Positions 36,781 through 46,158 of a stretch of 64,000 bases of DNA are shown here, piece by piece. Origin of the DNA: Dyadobacter arcticus (GTDB taxonomy: Bacteria; Bacteroidota; Bacteroidia; Cytophagales; Spirosomataceae); contig NZ_JAASQJ010000003.1 of assembly GCF_011762185.1 (NCBI RefSeq), positions 806,001-870,000 on the forward strand. Direction: 5' to 3'. Positions within the stretch are counted from its first letter, which is position 1, and every line of letters starts with the position of its first letter. Both the position numbers and the translations under genes were made by a program. A model generated the notes under the pieces. The model did no database searches. It was not told the origin of the DNA and saw only the letters and a program-made list of their open reading frames with translations.

Positions 36781-38181
36781 TTATCCATTAATAGGGAAAC
36801 AAACCAGAAATTCTGTTTTTCCCGGCTCAGAAAGAAGCGTTACCGAACCATTGTGCTGCTTTACGATCCTTAGCACCACATCCAACCCCAATCCGGTCCC
36901 TTTACCAACTGATTTGGTTGTGAAAAAAGGGTCAAAGATCTTGTTACGGATTGTTTCGGGAACGCCCGGACCGTTGTCTATGATTCCAACTTTCACAAAA
37001 TCTTTTTCCAGGCGGGTGCAAATTTCCAATTCGGGATCGGGCTGATTCTCCAAAGCATCGATCGCGTTGTCGATAAGGTTGGTCCATACCTGGTTAAGCT
37101 CGCCTACCATTGCTTTGATATGCGGCAAATCAAGATCAAAATCCTCAGTGATCTTAATGTTACCTTTTTTCAGTTTGTAATTCAGCATCGTCAGCGTGTT
37201 CCTGATCCCGGTGTGGATGTCGATCACCTCCTTTTCCCCGCCCCTGTCCATGTGTGTGAAGGTTTTGACAGAACCTACCAAATCGGCAATCCGTTTGGAA
37301 GCCTCCTGAATGTCCGCCACCATCCGCTCCGTCGTCAAGTTATTGTTGATCCAGAGCAATATGGGTGAGAAGTCGTTCTTGTTGATTTTGTTTTTCAAAT
37401 CTTCAAGATCTTCCTCTGTAACACCAAATTCAACCAAATTATCAGCGATATCCTCGCATCCGTTCACTTGATGGTCGTCCAGCCAATCCAATATCTCATC
37501 TTCCCGTTGTGAACGCTTCATCATGCTCAACACAGGCCGGTCGGTATTGGCAAGAATAGAAGACATTTTGTTATTAATCAGGTCGACTTCTTCCGGGGAC
37601 AAATGAATGGAAATCAGTTTTTTGAAGTCGTCGGGCTGCATTAGCAAATGGTTTTTCAGCGAAACCGAACCCCGGACAATGGCAGCGGCGGGATTATTGA
37701 GTTCGTGCGCAAGGCCTGCTGATAATTTTCCAAGCGCCATCATTTTCTCATTCTGCTGTTCCAGTTCGGTGAATTCGCGTACACGGGACGTCATTACGAT
37801 GACAAGTGCCTGCGTCAGCTCGTAGTGCGAGACGATCAGTTCCCGCATTTTCTCCTTGGGAAATGTCATTAATTGCGTTAGTTCTGTGCATTGACCATAA
37901 GCAACGCCGATGGTACCACGCGAAAATGGAAGCATACCAGTCACATATCCGGCAGCAAATTCCGCAATGAAAAGTTTAGCATTGTTCTGAATGCGGTAAA
38001 GCTCAATTTTCCCGGATATAATGACATGTGTCCCCATCAATGGTAACCCGGGTTTCGTCAGGTATTCGCCTTCCTGCAATTCGTAATGATTACTTTGATC
38101 AATCATCCATTGCAACTGATCCTCGGGTACATCCTTAAAAATTTTGATGGCTTTTAAATCCTTTGCACTTATATCCTGCAT
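36781..38181 (-). CDS. Cyclic-nucleotide-binding-domain sensor histidine kinase
   Basis: 466 residues, soluble. A cNMP-binding/Crp-like sensory domain (about 10-130) is followed by helices and a HisKA-type domain with phospho-His159 in GLAHELNNPAAA, then a HATPase (NLIDNAIDALEN, DNGPGVP, GTGLGLDVV). It lacks transmembrane helices, so it probably senses an intracellular ligand or protein. It is the first gene of the set that continues into the REC-flavoprotein and UBP genes, and probably phosphorylates Asp62 of that protein. Confidence 0.88.
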   Translation of the reverse strand: MQDISAKDLKAIKIFKDVPEDQLQWMIDQSNHYELQEGEYLTKPGLPLMGTHVIISGKIELYRIQNNAKLFIAEFAAGYVTGMLPFSRGTIGVAYGQCTELTQLMTFPKEKMRELIVSHYELTQALVIVMTSRVREFTELEQQNEKMMALGKLSAGLAHELNNPAAAIVRGSVSLKNHLLMQPDDFKKLISIHLSPEEVDLINNKMSSILANTDRPVLSMMKRSQREDEILDWLDDHQVNGCEDIADNLVEFGVTEEDLEDLKNKINKNDFSPILLWINNNLTTERMVADIQEASKRIADLVGSVKTFTHMDRGGEKEVIDIHTGIRNTLTMLNYKLKKGNIKITEDFDLDLPHIKAMVGELNQVWTNLIDNAIDALENQPDPELEICTRLEKDFVKVGIIDNGPGVPETIRNKIFDPFFTTKSVGKGTGLGLDVVLRIVKQHNGSVTLLSEPGKTEFLVCFPING

Positions 38182-38284
38182 GAAAAGTAAGGGTTGTCGT
38201 TAAGTCAGTCTCTAATTACGTTAATTAACAGAATTTACATTCAAAAAATTTACGTTAAGCTGACGAAATCGACATTCAGCCGAC

Positions 38285-38644
38285 TTATGCTGCGCTGCCG
38301 GTCACGATGCGGGTATACATCTTGTATTCGGGAAAAACATCGGGAGAATCGGTAAGGCTAATTTCAACCCAATCGCGATTATTCTGATGCACAAATGCTC
38401 CATTAGATGATGGAAACAGCGATTTCAACATATCAATCGAATCCGGTTCCAGGGTAATTTCCTCATGCCCAAGGTCGCTTGCATGATAATGTCCCCTGCA
38501 AAGGCCGATGGACGTTTCGAATTCTATCTTGATCAAACTCCCTGAAATTTCCGGCTGCATAACCTCCACAACGATCTCTTCACGCAAGTCTTCGGCAGTT
38601 CCTAAGGTCTCTTCCTGGTCACCCAAAATATCGATAACACTCAT
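38285..38644 (-). CDS. Hypothetical acidic protein
   Basis: 119 residues from the ATG at 38644; extension upstream would need a TTG start. Strongly acidic, no signal peptide, mixed strands (VVEVMQPEISGSLIKIEFET, YKMYTRIV). No family recognised. It lies 103 bases upstream of the CNMP-kinase operon on the same strand and could be its first gene or an independent one. Confidence 0.5.
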   Translation of the reverse strand: MSVIDILGDQEETLGTAEDLREEIVVEVMQPEISGSLIKIEFETSIGLCRGHYHASDLGHEEITLEPDSIDMLKSLFPSSNGAFVHQNNRDWVEISLTDSPDVFPEYKMYTRIVTGSAA

Positions 38645-38894
38645 ATTGTTTGGATTTTGTTCAAATGATAATGGTTTGATGGTCAAAAATTGTTCCTGCG
38701 GGTGCGTGAGTGCTGCCCCCGACCGGTGGAAGGGTTATTATTCAAGACGGGGGCGAGAAGCCAGCGTTAGCTATCTTGGTTAATATCAAATCGGTATGAT
38801 TATTTTATCGTGATTTTTTGACTGATTAACATCAGAATTTAGTCAGATTCACTTCTGACTGATGCAAAAGTCATCACCTAGTAAATCCAGAACC

Positions 38895-41624
38895 ATGGGC
38901 CTTACCAAATACAACGAGAAACGAAAATTCGATAAAACGCCGGAACCAAAAGGAGGAGAGGCGAAATCGGAGGAACTGATATTTGTAATACAAAAACATG
39001 ACGCCAGCCGGTTACATTATGATTTTCGCCTGGAAATGGACGGTGTGCTGAAAAGCTGGGCAGTACCCAAAGGCCCTTCGACCGATCCAGCCGTGAAAAG
39101 ACTTGCGATGATGGTGGAAGACCATCCGTACGATTATAAGGATTTCGAAGGTATCATTCCGGATGGAAACTATGGCGCCGGAACGGTAATGGTTTGGGAT
39201 TATGGCACTTACGAACCATTGGAAGATGTCGATTCGAAAGAAGGCAAGGAAAAATTGCTGCTGAAAGAACTTGCGTCTGGTTCGGTAAAGATCAGAATGC
39301 ACGGTAAGAAGCTAAAAGGTGAATTTGCATTGGTAAAAACCAAAGGCATGGCCGAAAATTCCTGGTTGCTGATTAAACATAGGGACAAATTCGCAGATGA
39401 GGCGGACATAACAGAAAAAGATAGGTCGGTAATTTCGAGGAAGACATTGAAAGGGATTGAGGAAAATCCGGGTGAGGTATATGGTGAAAAGGAGTCGGAA
39501 CCTGATACTAAAAGTAAAACGAAAAAGGAACCTAAGAATACGAAAAGCACCGCAAAAGCAAACGAGGTGTTAGAGGAGAAATCTGAAGAAGAAAAACCTG
39601 AGGCTAAAAAAAAAACGGCGGACCTCCTGAAAAGCGCGCCAAAAAGTAAATTTCCTGAAACATTTATTCCAATGCTTGCCACGCTGGTCGCCGAGCCGTT
39701 TGATGATCCAGGCTGGGAATATGAGGTCAAATGGGATGGTTACCGTGCCATTGCTTACCTCAATAAAGGGTCTGTCGAACTTAAATCAAGAAACAAAAAA
39801 TCCTTCGTCGACAAATTTTACCCGGTTTACGAAGATCTGAAGAATTGGAAAATCAATGCTGTTTTGGATGGTGAAATAGTAGTCATCAACGAGAAAGGCC
39901 ATTCTGATTTCGGCGCATTGCAAAATTGGCGGAGCGAGGCTGATGGGCAATTGGTTTATTATGTGTTTGATGTGCTCTGGCTGGATGGCAAAGACCTTAC
40001 GCAGCTACCGCTGACGGAGCGAAAGGCGATTTTACAAAGCATTGTAGATGATGATAGCCCAGTAAAAATAGGTTATAGCGTTGCTGCCGAAGGAACAGCA
40101 TTTTTTGATGCTGCCCGCGAAATGGGACTCGAAGGTATTATTGCAAAAAAATCCGAAAGTGTATATGCCCTGGGGATTCGTTCGAAGGATTGGCTAAAAA
40201 TCAAGATTAACAAACGCCAGGAGGTGATTGTCGCAGGCTATACCCACAATGAAGGCACGTCCAAACCATTCAGCGCCTTGTTGCTTGCAGCTTATGAGAA
40301 TGGTGCTTTGCAATATGTTGGCAAAGTAGGGACAGGGTTCAGTGACAAGCAGCAAAAGGAGATGCTGACACTTTTTAAACCCCATATAATAAAAGAAAGC
40401 CCCTTCAAAGAAACGCCGGATTATAATAAACCTTCACGCTTCCGCCCTAATCCGCCAAAAGCGAATGCCACCTGGCTGAAACCCGAATTGGTGTGCGAGG
40501 TAAGCTTCACAGAAGTAACATCTGACGGCGTTTTCAGGCATCCCTCGTTTGAGGGAATGCGGGATGATAAATCGGCAAAAGATGTAATAAGGGAAATTGC
40601 AAAATCCACCGAAGAAGTTGTAAATGAAACAGATAGCACACCTGAAAATGAGGTAATCAAAAAACCTTCCAAGGCCAAGCGAAAAACATTGCTTAACCCA
40701 AAGGATGAAACGCAGGTTAGGAAAGTAAACGGCAATGAGCTGAAATTCTCAAATCTCAGCAAAGTATTCTGGCCCGACGATAAAATCACCAAGCGCGACC
40801 TTATCAACTATTACTACCAGGTCGCACCGTTTATCCTCCCCTATCTCGAAAACCGGCCTTTGTCCCTGAACCGTTATCCGAACGGGATCAATGGGAAGAG
40901 CTTTTATCAAAAGGATGTTACCGGAAAGGTTCCGCCCTGGATTGAAACAACTCCGTATACCGCAGGTGATGATGATGAGCAAAAGAATTTTATGTTAAGT
41001 AATGATGATGCCAGTCTTCTCTACATGGCCAATTTAGGCTGTATCGATATGAATCCCTGGAATAGTCGAATAACCACGCCGGATAACCCTGACTGGTGCC
41101 TCTTGGATCTGGATCCCGATACTACCAATACTTTCGAACAAGTGATACTTACCGCACAAACGATCAAGCAATTGCTGGACTCCCTTCAGGTCGAAAGTCA
41201 TTGTAAAACTTCCGGATCAACAGGGCTGCACATTTACATTCCGCTTGGCGCCAAATACAGCTATGACCAGTGTCAGATGTTTGCACAATGGGTGGCTGGC
41301 CAGGTGCAGCAGGAACTTCCCGGTTTTACGAGCGTGGAGAGGATGACAAAAAATAGGAAGGGCAAGTTATACATTGATTATCTGCAGAACAGGCCGAAAG
41401 CCACATTGGCCGCACCTTACTCAATTCGCCCGAAACCAGGGGCTACGGTATCCATGCCGCTGTACTGGGAAGAAGTGAAAGAAGGACTTCAACTAAAAGA
41501 CTTCACCATACACAATGCAGTGGAGCGGATCAACGAGGTAGGCGACTTGTTTAAACCTGTTCTTGGAAAAGGGATTGTTTTAGAAGATGTAATTGCAAAG
41601 ATCGATCTGAACGAACCAGCCTGA
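38895..41624 (+). CDS. ligD: Multi-domain ATP-dependent DNA ligase D (PE-ligase-polymerase)
   Basis: 909 residues from the ATG at 38895; LigD proteins commonly begin MxLxKYNEKRxFxKTPEP. The order is a 3'-phosphoesterase (about 20-180, His35 in HDASRLHYDFR), a Lys/Glu-rich linker (205-260), the ATP-dependent ligase domain (KWDGYR near 278, then an OB fold) and a C-terminal primase-polymerase (about 620-900, LLDLDPDT near 738). This is the Pseudomonas-type order. LigD repairs double-strand breaks by non-homologous end joining with Ku. No Ku gene is in the window. Confidence 0.92.
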   Translation: MGLTKYNEKRKFDKTPEPKGGEAKSEELIFVIQKHDASRLHYDFRLEMDGVLKSWAVPKGPSTDPAVKRLAMMVEDHPYDYKDFEGIIPDGNYGAGTVMVWDYGTYEPLEDVDSKEGKEKLLLKELASGSVKIRMHGKKLKGEFALVKTKGMAENSWLLIKHRDKFADEADITEKDRSVISRKTLKGIEENPGEVYGEKESEPDTKSKTKKEPKNTKSTAKANEVLEEKSEEEKPEAKKKTADLLKSAPKSKFPETFIPMLATLVAEPFDDPGWEYEVKWDGYRAIAYLNKGSVELKSRNKKSFVDKFYPVYEDLKNWKINAVLDGEIVVINEKGHSDFGALQNWRSEADGQLVYYVFDVLWLDGKDLTQLPLTERKAILQSIVDDDSPVKIGYSVAAEGTAFFDAAREMGLEGIIAKKSESVYALGIRSKDWLKIKINKRQEVIVAGYTHNEGTSKPFSALLLAAYENGALQYVGKVGTGFSDKQQKEMLTLFKPHIIKESPFKETPDYNKPSRFRPNPPKANATWLKPELVCEVSFTEVTSDGVFRHPSFEGMRDDKSAKDVIREIAKSTEEVVNETDSTPENEVIKKPSKAKRKTLLNPKDETQVRKVNGNELKFSNLSKVFWPDDKITKRDLINYYYQVAPFILPYLENRPLSLNRYPNGINGKSFYQKDVTGKVPPWIETTPYTAGDDDEQKNFMLSNDDASLLYMANLGCIDMNPWNSRITTPDNPDWCLLDLDPDTTNTFEQVILTAQTIKQLLDSLQVESHCKTSGSTGLHIYIPLGAKYSYDQCQMFAQWVAGQVQQELPGFTSVERMTKNRKGKLYIDYLQNRPKATLAAPYSIRPKPGATVSMPLYWEEVKEGLQLKDFTIHNAVERINEVGDLFKPVLGKGIVLEDVIAKIDLNEPA

Positions 41625-41986
41625 TGAATAAGTGAACCAGCAGACGACATCATTGCCCATGCGTCAGTGGTTACATATGCGGTAATTTTACCAAGTATTT
41701 TCTTCTTTCTGGTTGTTTCTTACCGATGGCTAATTGAGGGTAACCTATTAATCAACAACTTTGTAGAACAGCTCATTTAGTATTTTGTTTGTAGCGGCTT
41801 AATAAAAAGGACCACACACTATTTTATAAAGCTATACACACACTTACTCATAAACCGCTTCTGGTTCCTCCGCTAATTCGCTTCAAGTAAACCTTTCCTC
41901 GTAAAAGATTAACTTTCTATATTTGAAGTCGTGATATTTGATCGTAAAAGATCATTATCCCTTTTCTTCTTACGATACTTAGTTTA
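41625..41986. other. Intergenic region without recognised gene
   Basis: 362 AT-rich bases between ligD and the membrane glycosyltransferase-like gene. Apart from a TATATTTG box at 41918-41925 I see no structured element or reading frame of note. Confidence 0.5.
41918..41925 (+). promoter_or_regulatory. Candidate Bacteroidota -7 promoter box
   Basis: TATATTTG matches the TAnnTTTG consensus, 61 bases ahead of the start of the membrane protein gene. No clear TTTG box lies at the expected -33 spacing, so this is tentative. Confidence 0.3.
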
Positions 41987-43651
41987 ATGGTGAAATACCA
42001 AAAGTGGTTTGTCGGGTTAATATGGATCCTTATCATAACCATCGTCATCGTTTTTTGGGCCACAGCTTACCGGTTTTCCTATAACTTCCCTTATTACGAC
42101 GATTTTCAAAACATTATCCAGTTCGTATATAAGTATCTCAAAGCCGACGGCATTTGGATGAAACTGTCGCTTCTTTTTGAACAAAATTTTGAGCATCGCG
42201 TTCTTTTTGCCAAGCTGCTGACCTTATTTCAATATTATTTTACAGGACAGGTCAATATTCAGTGGCTTATCATTTTGGGAAACCTAAGTTTGCTGGGCAT
42301 TCTTTTTCTTTTCTGCAAATACTTTTTCAGAAATCAACTAGCACTAATTTCCCTCTTTTCAATTACCTGCCTGCTTTTCCAGGTACAACATTACGAAGAC
42401 ACCATTTCCTGGGCTACTTGCAGCCTGCAACACGCACCGTGCATATTTTTTTCACTTTTGAGCTTTCATATCGCGCTCAACCGGGGCAACTTATTTCTTG
42501 GCGCCGGTTTGGTGTTAATGGCACTTTTTACAAGCGCCAATGGATTATCCAGTATTTTAATCTGGCTTGTAATCGTTTTTTTTACAACTCAGGATCGTAG
42601 AAAGATGGTTATCCCATCTCTGATCCTGGTAACGCTCACACTGGTTCACCTCACTACCTTGACTATCCATTCAGGCTCGCTGGTTGAGCATGCGACAAGC
42701 AATATCCCAGTCAAATTTATTCTTCTCCTATCATTTGCCGGGCAGGTGGCTGACGTTAATATGATAGGTCATATCGCTCCGAGTGTCATTTTAGGTGCTA
42801 TTTTCCTGACTCCGCTACTTATAGTTTGCCTTCAGGTTGTAAGGGGGAAATACCCGCCAATCACTGCCCTGCAATGGTTTTGCGCGGCGGGGATAGTGAC
42901 ATTGTTATTTGTCGCTTTTCTGATCGTGTTCGCAAGGGGCGTCGAACCTGATTTTATAGGTTACAAAATGGATCGGTACAAGATATACGCGGCATTTTTT
43001 GCAGTCCTGGCGATTGGTTTTTACGATCCCTACTGGTCGGTTCCAAGGATAGGAGCGTTGATGAGATTTGTCATAGCGGGATCGTCTCTTGTCTTTTGTG
43101 TGGGATCTTATTATGCATATTATGGCAACATTGTCAATTACAGAAATACAATTGAGGCCAATGAATATAATTTTTTATGGAGCAAAACAATCTATTACCC
43201 AATCATTTACCAAGATCCGACTACCGCCTCCTATATGGACTTTGCCCAAAAAAGTTTTTTTCACAAACCACCCGAAATCAACGATCTGGCTTTTGCAGAA
43301 ATCAGTTGGGGGAATATTAAGGATTCAGTTATCATTGAAAAAATGGAGACGAAATCAACCATTACGTTTGCGAATAGCGAATGGGGAGATGAAACTGGGA
43401 AAACAGAAGCCCTGTATGCCGTAGCAGTAGACCAATCGACTACACAGCCCAAGTACCTTTTTTCCATTGAGAACCATTACGGACGTGCCTACAAACAATT
43501 TTATATTTCTTTTAGTAAGCCCATTTCCCCAGGATTTAGTTGTGTGATTTATAAAAGAAAACTTAACAAGGGCGCATACGACATCTATTTGGTGGAAATA
43601 AAAAAAGGCCAGGTTGCCCGGGCCTTAAAAATGCAAACGATTATAATTTAG
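41987..43651 (+). CDS. Polytopic membrane protein, possible GT-C type glycosyltransferase
   Basis: 554 residues with about 10-11 transmembrane helices up to residue 375, then a soluble C-terminal domain of about 170 residues. A motif PYYDDF lies in the first extracytoplasmic loop near residue 35, resembling the acidic catalytic motif of GT-C lipid-linked sugar transferases. The overall resemblance is weak and the family is not recognised with certainty. It may modify envelope glycans. Its 3' end overlaps the convergent gene by 4 bases. Confidence 0.6.
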   Translation: MVKYQKWFVGLIWILIITIVIVFWATAYRFSYNFPYYDDFQNIIQFVYKYLKADGIWMKLSLLFEQNFEHRVLFAKLLTLFQYYFTGQVNIQWLIILGNLSLLGILFLFCKYFFRNQLALISLFSITCLLFQVQHYEDTISWATCSLQHAPCIFFSLLSFHIALNRGNLFLGAGLVLMALFTSANGLSSILIWLVIVFFTTQDRRKMVIPSLILVTLTLVHLTTLTIHSGSLVEHATSNIPVKFILLLSFAGQVADVNMIGHIAPSVILGAIFLTPLLIVCLQVVRGKYPPITALQWFCAAGIVTLLFVAFLIVFARGVEPDFIGYKMDRYKIYAAFFAVLAIGFYDPYWSVPRIGALMRFVIAGSSLVFCVGSYYAYYGNIVNYRNTIEANEYNFLWSKTIYYPIIYQDPTTASYMDFAQKSFFHKPPEINDLAFAEISWGNIKDSVIIEKMETKSTITFANSEWGDETGKTEALYAVAVDQSTTQPKYLFSIENHYGRAYKQFYISFSKPISPGFSCVIYKRKLNKGAYDIYLVEIKKGQVARALKMQTIII

Positions 43652-44058
43652 ATCAGCGTTTCTGCCATTTGCAGGAAAATAACGCGTGTATAATATTCAG
43701 GGTCATATTTTACAAGTACCTGACTTCCCTGCCTTATCGAATCGTATTTAGAGTAAGACAATACTTCCGTCATCTCGGCTTCAAAGTATTCGCCTGCTTG
43801 TGGTTTAATTTGTACCCTTACCTGGAACTCGGGTAGGTTGTTTAAATATTCACCGGTAGGCTTAATGTTGAGTACCGTAGCATTCGCTTCAACACCACCC
43901 TTAAGGATTCGCTTCTTCCGCTCATTTCGTATCCGTTTCCGTATCGATGAAACTATCCAAAATGCTATCATGCAAATCAGTATAATCGTAGCACCTATTG
44001 CTCTGTTGTTGCTTTCCACGGCTTTGATATGTTTCGTGTTGTAGAACAAATAAAGCAT
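43648..44058 (-). CDS. Single-pass membrane protein (DUF3592-like)
   Basis: 136 residues with one transmembrane helix (about 20-40), a basic stretch (RKRIRNERKKR), then a soluble beta domain with GVEANATVLNIKPTGEYLNN, which resembles the DUF3592 pattern of alternating strands ending in V.YDP..Y. Function unknown. Confidence 0.5.
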   Translation of the reverse strand: MLYLFYNTKHIKAVESNNRAIGATIILICMIAFWIVSSIRKRIRNERKKRILKGGVEANATVLNIKPTGEYLNNLPEFQVRVQIKPQAGEYFEAEMTEVLSYSKYDSIRQGSQVLVKYDPEYYTRVIFLQMAETLI

Positions 44059-44175
44059 TTGGTGTTACACAGAAATTGTTTTGCTTATTGAACGGCTCCT
44101 TTTCTTAGTTAGTGGTAGTTAATGCTTACTGGTAGTTACAAATCCAGCAACACTTCATCATACCAGTTTAAGAAA

Positions 44176-44661
44176 TTATTCTGTTGCCTCTTCCGTTCGC
44201 AACGTCTGTGACTGTTTTGCAACTGGCATCTGATTGTAATCGATCCAGTAATGACAGATGGTTTCGAGTAGGTGGCGGAGCTCTTCAATATCAATAGGCT
44301 TGATCATAAATGAATTAGCCCCTGCCTTGTAACATTTTTCTATATCCCTGTCCTGGCACCCAGCGGTAAGAATAACTACGGGGACCGTTTTCCATTGGGT
44401 TATTTCATTGTCGGGCGTCTGCCTGATTAACTTTAAGAGTTCGTAGCCATCAATTGCCGGTAATTTCAAATCCAGGATGATCACGCCCGGCCTTCGGCCT
44501 TTATACTCCGGTGCTGACTGAAGAATCAGAAATTGATACAGTTCCTGCGCACCTTGAAAAAAACGTAAATGGTAATTAGGCAGGAATTTGTTAAAAACAT
44601 TTCGAACTAAAAATCTGTAATCAGCAGAGTCTTCTACCAGATAAACTTCCTTTTTGTCCAT
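44176..44661 (-). CDS. Single-domain response regulator
   Basis: 161 residues from the ATG at 44661; a longer frame adds 9 residues. The receiver has acidic pocket VEDSAD, phospho-Asp in IILDLKLPAIDGYE, Thr/Ala in LTAG and Lys in MIKPID. The C-terminal tail (about 130-161) is polar and likely disordered. No kinase is adjacent. Confidence 0.85.
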   Translation of the reverse strand: MDKKEVYLVEDSADYRFLVRNVFNKFLPNYHLRFFQGAQELYQFLILQSAPEYKGRRPGVIILDLKLPAIDGYELLKLIRQTPDNEITQWKTVPVVILTAGCQDRDIEKCYKAGANSFMIKPIDIEELRHLLETICHYWIDYNQMPVAKQSQTLRTEEATE

Positions 44662-44797
44662 AGTAATTTTGCAGATATTTGATAACATTAAGGTTTAAAA
44701 TGGTAACTCAAATGCTAAAAGATCATACCAGGCAAACTCATCTTCAACGATTTCAATTCATCCGACAGAAGTCTTTCTGAGCTACGATCAGCAGATT

Positions 44798-44837
44798 ACA
44801 AAAAAAAGCAAAGACCGATTAAATCGGCCTTCGCTTT
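44798..44837 (-). terminator. Rho-independent terminator for the DUF2383 gene
   Basis: A stem of AAAGCAAAG-a-CCGAT around loop TAA pairs with ATCGG-c-CTTCGCTTT, with a run of A before it, which reads as T on the minus strand. It follows the DUF2383 gene stop. Confidence 0.6.
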
Positions 44838-44859
44838 GTCTGTTGATGAAGATGTTATT

Positions 44860-45324
44860 TTAGTGCAACACTTTTTCAGCGTCACGCAATCCTTTTATCG
44901 TATCGTGGCCAGTTTTCAATGTCGCTTTTTGCGTTGCGATTAGTGTGTGCAATTCTGGCGTTAAGTCATCCGACATTAATGCTGTGTCGTAAGCCTTCTG
45001 AGCAGCGTCTTCTCCAAATTCTGAATTATCAAGCGATGTTTGTCTGTCGTCACTGCTAAAAACAGCTCTAACGTCCATCCACGTTCTGTAAAGCTTCCCC
45101 GAAAGCATCGTACCAGTTGCTGGCTCTCCGCCTAATGTAATTACCTCAGACGATAATTCAGATGCAATTTGACGGCTTTGGTCAGCTAGTTGATTATACA
45201 ATGTTCGAAGATCCATATCCGTCTCGTTCGTTTCATCATATGCTTTTTGATACCCGACAACCCTGTCATTATTTATAAGGATCAAATCATTTAATACCTC
45301 TATCATTTCTGAATTTTGTGCCAT
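44860..45324 (-). CDS. DUF2383 family four-helix-bundle protein (PA2169-like)
   Basis: 154 residues, all helical, cytoplasmic, no cysteines. The segment NDLILINNDRVVGYQKAYDE and repeated Glu/Asp-rich helices match the PA2169/DUF2383 ferritin-like family, often induced in stress in environmental bacteria. No conserved metal ligands are obvious. A terminator follows. Function is unproven. Confidence 0.75.
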   Translation of the reverse strand: MAQNSEMIEVLNDLILINNDRVVGYQKAYDETNETDMDLRTLYNQLADQSRQIASELSSEVITLGGEPATGTMLSGKLYRTWMDVRAVFSSDDRQTSLDNSEFGEDAAQKAYDTALMSDDLTPELHTLIATQKATLKTGHDTIKGLRDAEKVLH

Positions 45325-45467
45325 GACTACATATCAATTGGTTATGTCATGCTTATGAAAATTATTGTTCCAAAGCGCCAGAAGCCGGCAATACACAGCT
45401 CTGCTGAAAATTTGGGGAGGTTTTTGCGCCGTATAGCCAAAATGGTAAGGTATAATTTGAAGACTAA

Positions 45468-46046
45468 CTAACCAGCACTAAGCTTTTTCCTGACCTTACT
45501 AAGAAATTCCGGGGAAAAGCCAAGGTAAGATGCGATGTAATGTTGGGCAACGCGTTGGGGAATGGTGGGGTAACGGTTAAGAAAGTCAAGATACTTTTCA
45601 ACTGCACTGGTTGAAATGGTACGGAAAAGCCTTTCCTGTGTTTGCGCCAGGTTGCGTTGAACCATCAGCCTAAACATTCGCTCAAACCCGGGCGACTGCG
45701 TTAGTAACTCTTCCTTATTTTCTGGCGAAAGTGTCAGGAGTTCGCAGTCTTCTAAGGTCTCAATATACATATGACTAGGTGTCTGATATTGAAAACTAAT
45801 GATATCGCTAACCCACCAATCTTCAATCGCAAACTGCAGTGTCACCTCAGCGCCCGTCCCATCTATATAATAAGTACGGATGCACCCTTTGAGAAGGTAA
45901 GCTTCAAACTTGCAGACCTCCCCTTCCAGTAGGAGAAAAGTCTTTTTTGGGAATTTTTTAAATTGAAGTAATGAGTCGAATAGAGCAAGGTCTTGCGAAG
46001 AGAAAGGCATGCACCTTAATGCATAATCATTAATTTTTTCAAACAT
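45468..46046 (-). CDS. Crp/Fnr-family transcriptional regulator
   Basis: 192 residues from the ATG at 46046; the longer frame starts with TTG and adds unrelated sequence. The cNMP-binding-like domain (about 15-120) has KFEAYLLKGCIRTYYIDGTG. A C-terminal helical region (about 145-192) ends in HYIASYLGFSPEFLSKVRKK, a winged-HTH form. The ligand pocket lacks the Arg/Ser signature of cAMP sensors. Genes of this form often regulate stress or a neighbouring operon. Confidence 0.8.
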   Translation of the reverse strand: MFEKINDYALRCMPFSSQDLALFDSLLQFKKFPKKTFLLLEGEVCKFEAYLLKGCIRTYYIDGTGAEVTLQFAIEDWWVSDIISFQYQTPSHMYIETLEDCELLTLSPENKEELLTQSPGFERMFRLMVQRNLAQTQERLFRTISTSAVEKYLDFLNRYPTIPQRVAQHYIASYLGFSPEFLSKVRKKLSAG

Positions 46047-46158
46047 ACATCCGGTTAATAAATCCTTTTGAAAAGCAATGCCAAAAGTATACTTTTTCGG
46101 GATTTTTAACCGGATGCTATATGTTCGAACTGTTATCTTAGAAGCATTTAAAGCCCTT

